DNA of 64,000 nucleotides from Shinella zoogloeoides (lineage in GTDB: Bacteria > Pseudomonadota > Alphaproteobacteria > Rhizobiales > Rhizobiaceae): the NCBI RefSeq assembly GCF_030733845.1, contig NZ_CP132311.1, forward strand, positions 310,001-374,000, given 5' to 3'. Positions 16,164-25,228 of the stretch are shown here, piece by piece. Numbering within the stretch: the stretch's first letter is position 1; every line of letters starts with the position of its first letter. Position numbers and translations under genes: made by a program. The notes below the pieces were generated by a model. That model saw nothing but the letters and a program-made list of their open reading frames with translations. It was not told the origin of the DNA and made no database searches.

Positions 16164-16907
16164 ATGGGTATCCAGCTTTCCGCCCCCGTCGCGATGGAAC
16201 CGGAAATCCGGCTGGCGCGGCCGCCGAAGGCGGCGCGGGCGGCGGACTTCGTCTCCCGCCTGCAGGTGATGCAGACGGTCGTCGGCGCCGAGCATTTCGC
16301 GGTGCTGCGCGTCTCCGGCCACGGCCTGCCATCGGCCCGCAAGCTGACGCTATCGCTGCACAACTGGGCGAATGATGTCGAAGAGAACGGCCGGGTGCTT
16401 CTCGAAGCCTACGGCCCGGCGATGCTCGCCCATCTCGAAGCCTCCATGCTGCCGCTCATCTGGGAAGGGGCGGGTGACAACCAGTTTGCCGCCTCGGGCG
16501 CCGAACCCTTCACCACGCGCCTTCCGCCCCGTCTCCTGCCCTGGTCCGGCACGGCCTTCCCGGTCCGTCTCGGCGCGCACGGCAATGGCTACGTCCTCTT
16601 CATGGGCGTCTTCATCGCACCTTCCAGCGATCTCATCATCGACATGCACATGAAGAGCTGCCAGGTGCTGATCGACATGCTGGCCGGCGAGGAGCGCAAG
16701 CTCGGGCCTTCCGAAGCGCTCAGCGAACGTGAGATCGCCTGCCTCCAGATGGCCGGCGACGGCTGCATCTCGGAGGCGATCGCCGAGAAGATGGGCCTTT
16801 CCGTGCACACGGTGAACGCCTATCTCGGCACCGCGACGACGAAGCTGGACGCGGTGAACCGTATCCAGGCGATCGCCAAGGCCATCCGCCTCGGCTACAT
16901 CACCTGA
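16164..16907 (+). CDS. visR: VisR, LuxR-type master regulator of motility
   Basis: A 247-aa LuxR family protein paralogous to VisN. The N-terminal autoinducer-binding-like fold is followed by an HTH domain starting at LSEREIACLQMAGDGC (about residue 187) and ending in AIAKAIRLGY. It works with VisN as activator of rem and hence of all flagellar genes. GAGGAGG lies 7 bases before the ATG. An inverted repeat able to act as terminator follows 6 bases after the stop. Confidence 0.92.
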   Translation: MGIQLSAPVAMEPEIRLARPPKAARAADFVSRLQVMQTVVGAEHFAVLRVSGHGLPSARKLTLSLHNWANDVEENGRVLLEAYGPAMLAHLEASMLPLIWEGAGDNQFAASGAEPFTTRLPPRLLPWSGTAFPVRLGAHGNGYVLFMGVFIAPSSDLIIDMHMKSCQVLIDMLAGEERKLGPSEALSEREIACLQMAGDGCISEAIAEKMGLSVHTVNAYLGTATTKLDAVNRIQAIAKAIRLGYIT

Positions 16908-16913
16908 CAGAAA

Positions 16914-16936
16914 ACGGCCGTGTCGTGCACGGCCGT
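16914..16936. terminator. Bidirectional terminator between visR and the flhB operon
   Basis: A 9-bp perfect stem (ACGGCCGTG/CACGGCCGT) with a 5-base loop stands between convergent genes. The minus-strand reading is followed by TTTTC, so it is strongest as terminator of the minus-strand operon ending at 16954. For visR the T-run is poor. Confidence 0.7.
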
Positions 16937-16953
16937 CCTTGCTGTACGGTTCG

Positions 16954-17397
16954 TCAGTGCGCGTGCTGTGACGGCGCGTCGGATTTGACGTAACGCGCTT
17001 CCGCCAGGCTCTTGCGCAGGAAGGCGGTATTGTCGTCGGGATCGGCGGACGGGTCGTTGAAGGCGACATGGGTGACCTCCACGCCCGCCTTGTCCTTCTG
17101 GAGCATGAGCCGCGCATAGACCGTCACGCCCTGCGGGCGGATTTCCATGTCGAGCGTCACTTCCGGCTCGGTGTCCCAATCGAGACGATAGTCGCCGCCG
17201 GCGCCGAAATTGACGGTGCCCGGCAGGAAGTAGAGCTCGGCCGCCGAGGAGACCAGGTCGGCGAGGTTGCCGTAGCACTCGAAACGCAACAACGAGACGA
17301 GATCGGCGGCATCGAGCAGTCTGAGCTCAGTGGCGACCGGGCAGATTGCTTCGGCAACAATCTTCTCGCGCTCTGCGGAAAAGGTGCATTTTCTCAT
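16954..17397 (-). CDS. Conserved hypothetical protein of the flhB operon
   Basis: A 147-aa soluble protein, not recognised as a known family. A hypothetical gene of similar size occupies this place (between visR and flhB) in S. meliloti. The sequence has a helical N-terminus with two cysteines (RKCTF and EAICPV), a middle with β-like alternation (VTLDMEIRPQGVTVYARLML) and ends in His-rich SQHAH. It starts 5 bases after the flhB stop, so it is the distal gene of the motA-fliM-fliN-fliG-flhB transcript. A flagellar role is inferred only from this. Confidence 0.7.
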   Translation of the reverse strand: MRKCTFSAEREKIVAEAICPVATELRLLDAADLVSLLRFECYGNLADLVSSAAELYFLPGTVNFGAGGDYRLDWDTEPEVTLDMEIRPQGVTVYARLMLQKDKAGVEVTHVAFNDPSADPDDNTAFLRKSLAEARYVKSDAPSQHAH

Positions 17398-17402
17398 CGG
17401 AT

Positions 17403-18482
17403 CTAGTTTACCCGTCTGGTCTGGGGCGAGGCTGCATAAACCCGGTGAATCAGCTCCGCCACGGCTTTGTAGAACACCGGTGGAATGACACTATCTACCG
17501 AGACTTGCGCAAACATTGAGCGTGCGAGCGGCGGATCCTCGAAGACGGGAATTCCGTTCTCCTCCGCGATCTCGCGAATCTTGAGCGCGACGAGGTCCTG
17601 GCCCTTGGCGACGACGACCGGCGCATCGCCTTCCTCGCGCACATAGCGCAGCGCGACGGCGAAGTGGGTCGGGTTGGCGATGACGAGGGTGGCGCGCGGT
17701 ACGGCGGTCATCATGCGGCGGCGGATGCGATCGCGCTGGATCGAGCGCATGCGCGCCTTCACGATCGGATCGCCCTGCGCCTGCTTCATTTCCTCCTTCA
17801 CCTCCTGCTTCGTCATCATCAGTTCGGAGAACCAGTGATGGCGGGTCCAGGCGAAGTCGAGCGCGGCGATGATGGCGGTGGCGAAGAGGACGATCAGCAG
17901 GACTTTGGTGACATCGGACGTCATCATGTAGATCAGCGCGGCGGGCTCGGAGAACATGGTGTCCAGCGAGGCGAAGTAGTTTGTGCGCATGGCGAGCGCC
18001 ACGACGAGCGACACGAGCACGATCTTGATCAGCGACTTGCCGAATTCGACGAGGCCGGGCTTGCCGAACAGGCGTCCGAGGCCCTTCACCGGGCTCAGCC
18101 GGCTGAGCTGCGGGCGCACGCGCTCCATCACCGGGCTCGGCATGTTCTGGAAAACCGAGGAAGCGATGCCGAAGACCATCATCATCGCGAGGATCGGCAG
18201 CAGCAATGCGCCGGCCTCCCAGCCGAGATGGCGGAAGATCGCGATGACGTCCGTGCCCGTCTTCAGGTTCCAGGCTTCCGGCTGCTCGAAGAAGTCGCGC
18301 AGCGTCTCGTTCATGCGGGCGATGCCGTCAGGCATGAAGAAGACGAGGTAGACGTAGATCGCCAGCGTCGAGGCGAAGATGGTGATTTCGCGCGAGAAGG
18401 GCGTATTGCCTTTTTCCATCGCGTCACTGAGCTTCTTCTCGGTCGGAAGCTCTGTTTTGCTGTCCTTGTCTTCGTCCGACAC
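17403..18482 (-). CDS. flhB: FlhB, flagellar export switch protein
   Basis: A 359-aa export-gate protein. Four membrane helices occupy residues about 25-215, and the cytoplasmic domain holds the self-cleavage motif N-P-T-H ([12 protein letters not shown], near 265-272) at which autoproteolysis switches substrate from rod/hook to filament. The GTG at 18482 ([11 protein letters not shown]) is preferred: GGGGAG lies just upstream and the resulting N-terminus resembles the known rhizobial FlhB. ATGs at 18500 and 18536 are in frame, but the latter would put the start inside a terminator-like hairpin. Confidence 0.94.
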   Translation of the reverse strand: MSDEDKDSKTELPTEKKLSDAMEKGNTPFSREITIFASTLAIYVYLVFFMPDGIARMNETLRDFFEQPEAWNLKTGTDVIAIFRHLGWEAGALLLPILAMMMVFGIASSVFQNMPSPVMERVRPQLSRLSPVKGLGRLFGKPGLVEFGKSLIKIVLVSLVVALAMRTNYFASLDTMFSEPAALIYMMTSDVTKVLLIVLFATAIIAALDFAWTRHHWFSELMMTKQEVKEEMKQAQGDPIVKARMRSIQRDRIRRRMMTAVPRATLVIANPTHFAVALRYVREEGDAPVVVAKGQDLVALKIREIAEENGIPVFEDPPLARSMFAQVSVDSVIPPVFYKAVAELIHRVYAASPQTRRVN

Positions 18483-18510
18483 GTCGCGCTCCCCGGCCAT
18501 CCGCAGCGGG

Positions 18511-18555
18511 CCAAAAACAAACGGCCCGAACCCCATGTCTGGAGATTCGGGCCGT
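18511..18555 (-). terminator. Terminator-like hairpin between fliG and flhB
   Basis: On the minus strand, a perfect 10-bp stem (ACGGCCCGAA/TTCGGGCCGT) with a 15-base loop is followed by TTGTTTTTGG. It sits 40 bases after the fliG stop and 29 bases before the flhB GTG, where read-through is needed unless flhB has its own promoter. Confidence 0.7.
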
Positions 18556-18594
18556 AAATACGCTCCGCTCGCGGCGGGATCGTGTCAAGCAGGA

Positions 18595-19635
18595 TCAGGC
18601 CGCCTGGGCTTCCTGTTCCTTTTCCTTCAACTGGATTTGTCCGGCGGCGGCAAGGCGGATGGCTTCCTGCGTGATCGAGCGGCGGGCTATCGCCACCTCG
18701 CGCGGGTTGACGCCCTGGTCGCCGGCGGCGAGGTCCGATTCGATCATGCGGCGCTGGCGCGCGCCGATCGAGGACAGTACCGATTCGCGCAATTCCATCG
18801 AGGCGCCACGCAGCGCCGAGGTGATGATGTCGCCGGAGACGTCGTTGAAAAGCGACACGCGGCTCCTCTGCGGCATGTAGAGCACGTCCTCGAAGAGGAA
18901 GATCTTCGGGCGGACCTTCTTGACCGATTCGGTCGAGACCGTTTCGAGCGAAGCGAGCATCTCGTCGACCTGCGACTTCTCCAGCTCGTTCATGAGATCG
19001 GCGACCTTGTTCGAACCGACCGAGTTGCGCTCCGCATCCAGCGCATTGATCATCTCGATGACGCGCGCCTCGACGATGGCGGTCGCCTTGGGGCTCGCGT
19101 CCTTGAGGTTGACGGTGCGGTTGATGATCTCGGCGCGGTGATCGTCCGGAATTTCGAGCAGCACCTTGGCGCCGAAGGAGGACGGCATCATCGACAGGAT
19201 GTAGGCGATGGTCTGCGGGTGCTCGTTGAGCAGGAATTTTGCGACGAAGACCGGATCGGCATCCTGCAGGCGGTCCCAGATCGTCGTCTCGAAGGCCTGG
19301 AAGGCGGCGCGGCGGCCGAGCAGGCCGTCCACTTCGTCCGGCGTCAGGCCCTCTTCGAGGATGCCTTCCATCATCTTGGCGTTGTCCATCAGGCCCGCGC
19401 CCTCGGTGAAGAGGTCTTCGAACTCGTTGATGAGGTCGATCAGTTCATGCGGCGGGATGGCGCGCAGGTTCTGCGCGGCGGCGATGATCGCCTGGAGCTC
19501 GCTTTGGGTGAAATATTTCAGCAGCTTGCCGGCCACACCCTTGCCCATGGCGAGAAGGACGGCTGCTGCCTTCTCGACCGGCGAAAGCGGTGTACCGACC
19601 GCCGTGGATGTGCCGAAATTCTCAAAATCCATCAT
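18595..19635 (-). CDS. fliG: FliG, flagellar rotor/switch protein
   Basis: A 346-aa C-ring protein with N-terminal FliF-binding domain (LSPVEKAAAVLLAMGKG), the middle EHPQTIAYILSMMP motif (the EHPQ that contacts FliM) near residue 138, and the C-terminal torque domain with the charged helix around AGDQGVNPREVAIARRSI. It converts stator work into rotation and, with FliM and FliN, sets motor speed. It lies 30 bases after fliN in the motA-headed operon. Confidence 0.95.
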   Translation of the reverse strand: MMDFENFGTSTAVGTPLSPVEKAAAVLLAMGKGVAGKLLKYFTQSELQAIIAAAQNLRAIPPHELIDLINEFEDLFTEGAGLMDNAKMMEGILEEGLTPDEVDGLLGRRAAFQAFETTIWDRLQDADPVFVAKFLLNEHPQTIAYILSMMPSSFGAKVLLEIPDDHRAEIINRTVNLKDASPKATAIVEARVIEMINALDAERNSVGSNKVADLMNELEKSQVDEMLASLETVSTESVKKVRPKIFLFEDVLYMPQRSRVSLFNDVSGDIITSALRGASMELRESVLSSIGARQRRMIESDLAAGDQGVNPREVAIARRSITQEAIRLAAAGQIQLKEKEQEAQAA

Positions 19636-19665
19636 GGATTATCCCCCTGAACCCTCGACCGGGTA

Positions 19666-20256
19666 TCAGATCTTGCGTGTACTCTTTACTTCGATGAGCT
19701 TGACCCCGAAGCGGGTGTCGTCGTTTTCCAGAACGGTGATTTCGCCGCGGCCGATGATCCGGCCGTTGACCATGACCTCGACCGGCTCGCCGATGCGGCG
19801 GTCGAGCGCGATGGTGGCGCCTTCGCTGAGGTTCATGAGGCTGGAGACCTGCATCTGCGAGGAACCCAGAACGATCTGCAGATCGATCGGGATGTCCATG
19901 ATGAGGTCCATGTTGGACTGCATGGCGCTGCCCGGACGCGGGGCCTCGCCGAGATCGGCGGAAAAATCGTTACCGCCGCCGAAATCGCTGCCGCCAAAAT
20001 CCGAGCCGCCGAAGCTGGCATCCGCGCCGAAATCCGACGTGGCCGCGCTGGCGCCGAAGTCCGATGTGCCGAAATCGCCGCCGAAGGCGGCAAGCGGGTC
20101 GTCCTCTACCGTCGCCGGGAGATCGGCGCCGGCGGAACCTGCGGCATCCTTCTGAAGAACGCCGCGCAGGTCGTCGATCGCCTGCTCCAGTTCCTGGTCG
20201 CCTGCATTGATGGAAGACATGATGTCGTCAGCGATGGGTGTTTTCTTCGGTGCCAT
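19666..20256 (-). CDS. fliN: FliN, flagellar C-ring protein with SDFG-rich linker
   Basis: A 196-aa protein whose last 80 residues are the FliN/SpoA domain ([20 protein letters not shown], then [18 protein letters not shown] and FGVKLIEV). The N-terminal half is unusual for most bacteria but known in rhizobia: a low-complexity linker at about residues 58-98 with repeats of S-D-F-G and G-G-N-D-F. FliN forms the base of the C-ring and receives cargo from FliH. fliM lies 63 bases upstream. Confidence 0.93.
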   Translation of the reverse strand: MAPKKTPIADDIMSSINAGDQELEQAIDDLRGVLQKDAAGSAGADLPATVEDDPLAAFGGDFGTSDFGASAATSDFGADASFGGSDFGGSDFGGGNDFSADLGEAPRPGSAMQSNMDLIMDIPIDLQIVLGSSQMQVSSLMNLSEGATIALDRRIGEPVEVMVNGRIIGRGEITVLENDDTRFGVKLIEVKSTRKI

Positions 20257-20319
20257 AAGATCACTATTCCATTTGAAACTTGCCTGAGGCGTGCCGCCCC
20301 GCAGGCTTCATGCGCAAAA

Positions 20320-21264
20320 CTAGCCGATGATGTGCTGGAGAAGGTCTTCCTCCGAGCCGTAGGTATCCTTGACGCGAACCGTGTAGCGGGCGCCCGAGCG
20401 GCCGAATTCGCAGACATAGAGGTCGCGGCCGTTGGCATTCACCTCCACGCGCACATCGCTTGCCTCGTGGAACGGGATGATGTCGCCCGCCTGCAGCCGG
20501 CTGATCGTGTCGAGCGTCTGGGATTCGAGGCGGATGCGCGCCTCCAGCGTCACCTTGGAGCGCCGCACCTGCTCGCCGAGCTGCTCGCTCCATTCGACGC
20601 GGGTCTTCGGCGTGTTGGCCGGCTTGGGCGCCGCGATGGTCGACTTCAGCAGCACGCCCTGCGGAACGACGACATGGAAGGTCGAGAGCACCGGGCCGAT
20701 GCCGACGGCCATGTTGACCATGGCGACGAAATCCTCGTCGCTGCCGTCTTCCGAAGGCTTGCGGGTCTCCGCGTTGTGTGCGCTGCCGAGGAAGGGCTCG
20801 AAGCCGTTCGCGCCGTTGACGGCCGTCTTCAGCACGCTGGAAATGCGGTCGAACATCATCGCCGCGACGTCGAGCTCGATCTTGGAGAGCGGGCGCGCCT
20901 CCGGGTCTTCGATCGAATCGCTGACGGCGCCGAGCATGTTCTCGACGAGCGTGATGATCATCGGGCTGTCGCAAATCAGCGTGAAGCGCTCGCACCAGTC
21001 GCGCAGCGACGCATCGCAGCAGGCCATCGCGCCGCCGAGGCCGGAGACGAGCGCGCCGTAGCGCCCGGTCGTAAAGCCGGCATAGGAGACGGCGACCTCG
21101 AAGCCGAGTTCGCTTTCCAGCATGTCGGGCAGGAATTCGGAAAAGACGTCGCCGAGGCTGGCGCAGAGCCTGGAAATGGTCGCCTGGTCGCCGAGCTTGC
21201 CGGTAAGGCGCGCCAGGACGACGGGGTCCATAGTGGGAAGGGAGGTCACGGTCGCTGCGCTCAT
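20320..21264 (-). CDS. fliM: FliM, flagellar motor switch protein
   Basis: A 314-aa FliM protein. The middle domain (CheC-like) contains the GLGGAMACCDASLRDWCERF region, and the SpoA C-terminal domain ends with the LEARIRLESQTLDTISRLQAGDIIPF block followed by YVCEFGRSG. It links FliG and FliN in the C-ring and should bind CheY2-P. The canonical N-terminal CheY-binding peptide (LSQxEIDALL) is not visible, as in other rhizobial FliM, so binding must use another surface. The start is 3 bases after the motA stop. Confidence 0.92.
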   Translation of the reverse strand: MSAATVTSLPTMDPVVLARLTGKLGDQATISRLCASLGDVFSEFLPDMLESELGFEVAVSYAGFTTGRYGALVSGLGGAMACCDASLRDWCERFTLICDSPMIITLVENMLGAVSDSIEDPEARPLSKIELDVAAMMFDRISSVLKTAVNGANGFEPFLGSAHNAETRKPSEDGSDEDFVAMVNMAVGIGPVLSTFHVVVPQGVLLKSTIAAPKPANTPKTRVEWSEQLGEQVRRSKVTLEARIRLESQTLDTISRLQAGDIIPFHEASDVRVEVNANGRDLYVCEFGRSGARYTVRVKDTYGSEEDLLQHIIG

Positions 21265-21267
21265 CTA

Positions 21268-22143
21268 TCAGGCCGCCTTCGTGTCGCCGCCGCCGGGGTT
21301 CATCATTTCTTGCTCCACCGCGTCGATCGACGGGCGCTCATAGGAGGAGATGGTCTTGCGGCCGTATTCCAGCGCGACCTGCGGAACCGAGCCGTTCATG
21401 TAGGCGAGCAGCGTCTGCTTGACGATCACATAGAGGCGGTTCTGCTTCTCGCGTACCACCTTGATGTTGGTGGTGATGGGGGTGACGATCGAATAGGACA
21501 GGAAGATGCCGAGCATGGTGCCGACGAGGGCCGAGCCGATCAGGCCGCCGAGCACTTCGGGCGACTCGTTGATCTTGCCCATGGCCTTGATGACGCCGAG
21601 AACGGCCGCGATGATGCCGATGGCCGGGAAGGCGTCGCCCATGGTCGAGAGCGCCTGGTAGGGCTTCATCTTGTCGCGCGTGATCGTCTGGATCTCCTCG
21701 TCCATCAACGCCTCGATCTCGTGGCTGCGGGCATTGCCGATGATGATGAGGCGGACGTAGTCGCAGATGAAGGCGGTCAGTTCCTTGTTCTTCAGCACGG
21801 TCGGCGCGGACTGGAAGATCGGGGATTCCTCGGGATTGTCGATATGCGCCTCGATCTCGTTGCGCGATTTCGTGCGCAGGTCCCGCATCAGGCTGTAGAG
21901 AACGCCGAGCGTGTCGAGGTAGTCGCGTTCCTTCGGCACCTTGTGCTTGAAGGCCTCGCCCAGCGCCTTGCCGGTTTCCTTGATCACCTTCATCGTGTTC
22001 GCCACGATGAAGCCGCCGACGCCGGCGCCGCCGATGATCAAGAGTTCGAACGGCTGGTTGAGCACTTCGACATGCCCGCCCATGGCCATGAAGCCGCCCA
22101 AGACGCAGCCGACGGTAACGATGAGACCGATAATGATGTTCAT
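21268..22143 (-). CDS. motA: MotA, proton-channel stator subunit
   Basis: A 291-aa protein with four membrane helices: the pair at residues 1-55 ([20 protein letters not shown], then [18 protein letters not shown]) and the pair near 165-225 ([19 protein letters not shown] and [16 protein letters not shown]). The cytoplasmic loop carries the charged residues that touch FliG. It forms the H+ stator with MotB. The ATG at 22143 begins at the first helix; the frame extends upstream to 22281 but without homologous sequence. It heads the minus-strand operon with a class II element 58 bases upstream. Confidence 0.95.
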   Translation of the reverse strand: MNIIIGLIVTVGCVLGGFMAMGGHVEVLNQPFELLIIGGAGVGGFIVANTMKVIKETGKALGEAFKHKVPKERDYLDTLGVLYSLMRDLRTKSRNEIEAHIDNPEESPIFQSAPTVLKNKELTAFICDYVRLIIIGNARSHEIEALMDEEIQTITRDKMKPYQALSTMGDAFPAIGIIAAVLGVIKAMGKINESPEVLGGLIGSALVGTMLGIFLSYSIVTPITTNIKVVREKQNRLYVIVKQTLLAYMNGSVPQVALEYGRKTISSYERPSIDAVEQEMMNPGGGDTKAA

Positions 22144-22177
22144 GAGCGCAGGTGTCCCGACACAATTCTGACCGTTC

Positions 22178-22201
22178 CGGGAATACGGTTCCAGCCTTGC
22201 G
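22178..22201 (-). promoter_or_regulatory. Class II (Rem-type) promoter element of the motA operon
   Basis: On the minus strand CGCAAG (22201-22196), ten bases, then TATTCCCGG. The spacing equals that of the fliF, flgB and flgE elements, although TATT differs from TAGG. It is divergent from the element at 22241. Confidence 0.5.
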
Positions 22202-22240
22202 TGAAGCTGTACCTTGCGGCGTGTTCGCCGATCAGGTTCG

Positions 22241-22264
22241 CACAAGCAAAACCCGCAAGGATCA
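22241..22264 (+). promoter_or_regulatory. Class II (Rem-type) promoter element of the DUF1217-flgF-fliI operon
   Basis: CACAAG at 22241-22246, ten bases, then AAGGATC. It matches the motB-operon element (CGCACAAG shared, AACCC and AGG-TC in register) and stands 74 bases before the GTG of the first gene. Confidence 0.45.
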
Positions 22265-22314
22265 TGGTTCAAAACGGGCATTCATGTCTTCTTGAACCTG
22301 ATCGGCGGCCTATC

Positions 22315-23094
22315 GTGACGACCACCTATACGAGCTACAAGCTGATTTCCTCCGACCTCCCGACGTCGCTGAAGCGCGTCTCGGAGCAGCCGGACGTCAA
22401 GCGCGAGACGGAGTACTACCTCGACAGGATCGGCAGCATAAAGTCGATCGACGAGTTCTTCGCCGACAGCCGGCTCTACAACTATGCGATGAAGGCGCAC
22501 GGGCTGGAGGACATGGCCTATGCCAAGGCCTTCATGCGCAAGGTCCTGACGGAAGGCATCGACGACAAGGACGCCTTCGCCAACCAGCTCAGCGATACCC
22601 GCTACAAGGAACTGGCCGAAGCGCTGAACTTCGCCCGGCACGGCGAGCTTGCCACCACCTTCGAGCGCGCCCAGAAGGGCGTCGTCGACAAATATGCCCG
22701 CCAGACGCTGGAGATCGGCGCGGGCGAGGACAATACGGGTGTGCGCCTGGCGCTCTATTTCGAACGCATGGCGCCTTCCATCACGTCGGGCTATTCCATC
22801 ATCGCCGACGACGCGCTGGCGCAGGTCGTGCGCACCGCCTTCCAGCTTCCGGCCGAATTCGCAGCCACGGATATCGACCGGCAGGCGGCCTATTACGAGG
22901 ACATTCTGAAAATCGAGGAATTCAAGGACCCCTCGAAGATCGGCAAGTTCCTCGAGCGCTTCACCGCGATGTGGGAACTCGAAAATCCCGTCGGCAGCTA
23001 CGATCCGCTGACCGCCTTCCAGCCGTCGAGCCTCACCGGCATTTCGACGGACCTGCTGCTTTCCATCAACAACCTGAAACTCGGAGGTCGCTGA
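22315..23094 (+). CDS. DUF1217 family flagellar protein
   Basis: A 259-aa helical protein of the DUF1217 family, whose members are found in rhizobial flagellar clusters next to flgF. Recognisable blocks are TYTSYKLISSDL at the N-terminus, KSIDEFFADSRLYNYAMKAHGLEDM and AKAFMRKVL. Its function is not established. The GTG at 22315 matches the N-terminus of homologues I recall; an ATG at 22264 is in frame. Its stop and the flgF start are separated by one base (TGAGATG), so it is tightly coupled to flgF. Confidence 0.83.
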   Translation: MTTTYTSYKLISSDLPTSLKRVSEQPDVKRETEYYLDRIGSIKSIDEFFADSRLYNYAMKAHGLEDMAYAKAFMRKVLTEGIDDKDAFANQLSDTRYKELAEALNFARHGELATTFERAQKGVVDKYARQTLEIGAGEDNTGVRLALYFERMAPSITSGYSIIADDALAQVVRTAFQLPAEFAATDIDRQAAYYEDILKIEEFKDPSKIGKFLERFTAMWELENPVGSYDPLTAFQPSSLTGISTDLLLSINNLKLGGR

Positions 23095-23095
23095 G

Positions 23096-23818
23096 ATGCA
23101 GACCGGGCTCTATGTATCGCTTTCGTCCCAGCTTGCGCTCGAACGCCGCATGACCACGCTTGCCGACAATGTGGCGAACTCGACGACGGTCGGCTTTCGC
23201 GCCACGGAGGTCAAGTTCAACCAGGTCGTCAGCGACCAGAAGAACGCCGACGTCGCCTTCGTCTCGCAGGGCAACGAGTTCATCTCGACGCGCAGCGGCG
23301 GCATCACCGAGACCGGCGGCACGCTCGATTTTGCGATCAAGGGCGACGCCTGGTTCCAGGTGGAGACGCCTTCCGGCCCGACGCTGACCCGCGACGGCCG
23401 CTTCACGCTGACGGATGCCGGTGAACTGGTGACGCTCAACGGCTATCCTGTCCTCGATGCGGGCGGCGGTCCCATCCAGATCGACGCGGCGGCGGGCCCG
23501 ATCCTGCTCAGCGCCGACGGCCAGCTCAACCAGAACGGCCGCCCGGTGGCGGCGCTCGGCATTTTCGAGGCCGATCTTTCGGGTGGTTTCGTGCGCGCCG
23601 GCAACAGCGGCATCATTCCGGCCCTCCAGCCCCAGCCCATCGTCGACCGCGTCGATGCCGGCGTGGTGCAGGGCTATGTGGAAGAATCCAACGTCAACGC
23701 CATCGGCGAGATGACGCAGCTCATCCAGGTCACGCGCGCCTTCGAGAACGTCGCCGCGCTTATTCGCGACAGCGAAGAATCGATGAAGGAAGCGCTCCGT
23801 ACCTTCGGCGGAAGGTAA
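23096..23818 (+). CDS. flgF: FlgF, proximal rod protein
   Basis: A 240-aa axial protein with the N-terminal flagellar rod motif (LADNVANSTTVGFRA, residues 23-37), the central GDAWFQVETPSG and the C-terminal heptad helix ending MTQLIQVTRAFENVAALIRD. It has no signal peptide because it is exported by the flagellar type III system. It builds the proximal rod with FlgB, FlgC and FlgG. It lies between the DUF1217 gene and fliI. Confidence 0.93.
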   Translation: MQTGLYVSLSSQLALERRMTTLADNVANSTTVGFRATEVKFNQVVSDQKNADVAFVSQGNEFISTRSGGITETGGTLDFAIKGDAWFQVETPSGPTLTRDGRFTLTDAGELVTLNGYPVLDAGGGPIQIDAAAGPILLSADGQLNQNGRPVAALGIFEADLSGGFVRAGNSGIIPALQPQPIVDRVDAGVVQGYVEESNVNAIGEMTQLIQVTRAFENVAALIRDSEESMKEALRTFGGR

Positions 23819-23839
23819 GCGGGCGCATCGGCAGGAGGC

Positions 23840-25228
23840 ATGATGGAAGGACACATTCCCGAAGGCGGGCGCATGCTGAACGCCCTTGCAGGACTGGTGC
23901 GGCGCTATTCCTCGCCGGAATTCTCGGTCACCCATGGCGGCCATGTCCAGACGATCGCGGCCGGCAACTACACGGTCAGCGGCCTGTCGCGGCATGTGCG
24001 GCTCGGCGAGTTCGTGGCCCACAAGAGCGCCACCGGCATCCATCTCGGCGAGGTCGTGCGCGTCGAGCAGGAGACGGTGGTCGTCTGCCCGATCGAGCCG
24101 GGCGAACCGATCGGCATCCACGACACGGTCATCCGCAAGGGCGCCTTCCGCATCGCGCCGACTGGCTCCTGGTGCGGCCGCACGATCAACGCGCTCGGCG
24201 AGCCGATTGACGGCCTCGGCCCGCTCGCCCAGGGCGAGGAGCGCCGGTCCATTTCCAACACCGCCCCGCCCTCGATGACGCGCCGACGCATCGAGGAGGG
24301 CTTCAGCACGGGCGTGCGCGCCATCGATATCTTCGCCCCGCTCTGCCTCGGCCAGCGCCTCGGCATCTTCGCCGGCTCCGGTGTCGGCAAGTCGACGCTG
24401 CTCTCGATGCTGGCGCGGGCGGATGCCTTCGACAAGGTGGTGATCGCCCTCGTCGGCGAGCGCGGCCGCGAAGTGCGCGAATTCATCGAGGATACGCTGG
24501 GCGACAACCTCGCCAAGTCCGTCGCGGTCGTGGCGACCAGCGACGAGAGCCCGATGCTGCGCAAGATGGCGCCGCTGACCGCCGTGACGATTGCCGAGCA
24601 CTACCGCGACCAGGGCGACAACGTCCTGCTCATCATCGACAGCGTGACGCGTTTCGCCCATGCGATCCGCGAGGTGGCGACCGCGTCGGGTGAGCCGCCG
24701 ATCGCCCGCGGCTATCCGGCCTCCGTCTTCACCGAACTGCCGCGCCTTCTGGAGCGGGCAGGGCCGGGCGCGGAAGGGGCGGGCACCATCACGGCGATCA
24801 TCTCGATTCTCGTCGATGGCGACAACCACAACGACCCGATCGCCGATTCGACGCGCGGCATCCTCGACGGCCACATCGTGATGGAGCGCAGCCTTGCGGA
24901 AGAGGGGCGCTATCCGCCGATCAACCCGCTCGCCTCGATCTCGCGCCTTGCCCGCAAGGCCTGGACGCCGGATCAGGAAAAACTCGTGTCGCGGCTGAAA
25001 TCGCTCGTCCACCGCTTCGAGGAAACGCGGGACCTGCGCCTCATCGGCGGCTATCGCCCCGGCGGCGATCCCGACCTCGACATGGCGATCAAGCAGGTGC
25101 CGATCATCTATGAGGTTCTGAAACAGACACCAGGCGAGGACCCTGCCGCCGATGCCTTCGCCGATCTTGCGATCGCACTGCGCAATGCGGCCACGCAGGG
25201 CGGCGCGCCGGCAACGCGAAGGGGATGA
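23840..25228 (+). CDS. fliI: FliI, flagellar export ATPase
   Basis: A 462-aa F1-β-like ATPase. The Walker A motif is AGSGVGKST (about residues 178-186), Walker B is VLLIIDSVTRFA and the arginine-bearing loop PRLLERAGP follows. It powers release of substrates from chaperones at the export gate with FliH and FliJ. The start is uncertain: ATG 23840 and 23843 follow AGGAGG closely, and MLNALAGLV at 23873 is a third option. The stop overlaps the next gene by 4 bases. Confidence 0.94.
   Translation: MMEGHIPEGGRMLNALAGLVRRYSSPEFSVTHGGHVQTIAAGNYTVSGLSRHVRLGEFVAHKSATGIHLGEVVRVEQETVVVCPIEPGEPIGIHDTVIRKGAFRIAPTGSWCGRTINALGEPIDGLGPLAQGEERRSISNTAPPSMTRRRIEEGFSTGVRAIDIFAPLCLGQRLGIFAGSGVGKSTLLSMLARADAFDKVVIALVGERGREVREFIEDTLGDNLAKSVAVVATSDESPMLRKMAPLTAVTIAEHYRDQGDNVLLIIDSVTRFAHAIREVATASGEPPIARGYPASVFTELPRLLERAGPGAEGAGTITAIISILVDGDNHNDPIADSTRGILDGHIVMERSLAEEGRYPPINPLASISRLARKAWTPDQEKLVSRLKSLVHRFEETRDLRLIGGYRPGGDPDLDMAIKQVPIIYEVLKQTPGEDPAADAFADLAIALRNAATQGGAPATRRG

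Noticed and set aside
20332..22314. Upstream extension (to 920 aa) of the DUF1217 reading frame
   Set aside because: The upstream part is antisense to fliM and motA. The GTG at 22315 gives the family N-terminus and lies after the class II element.
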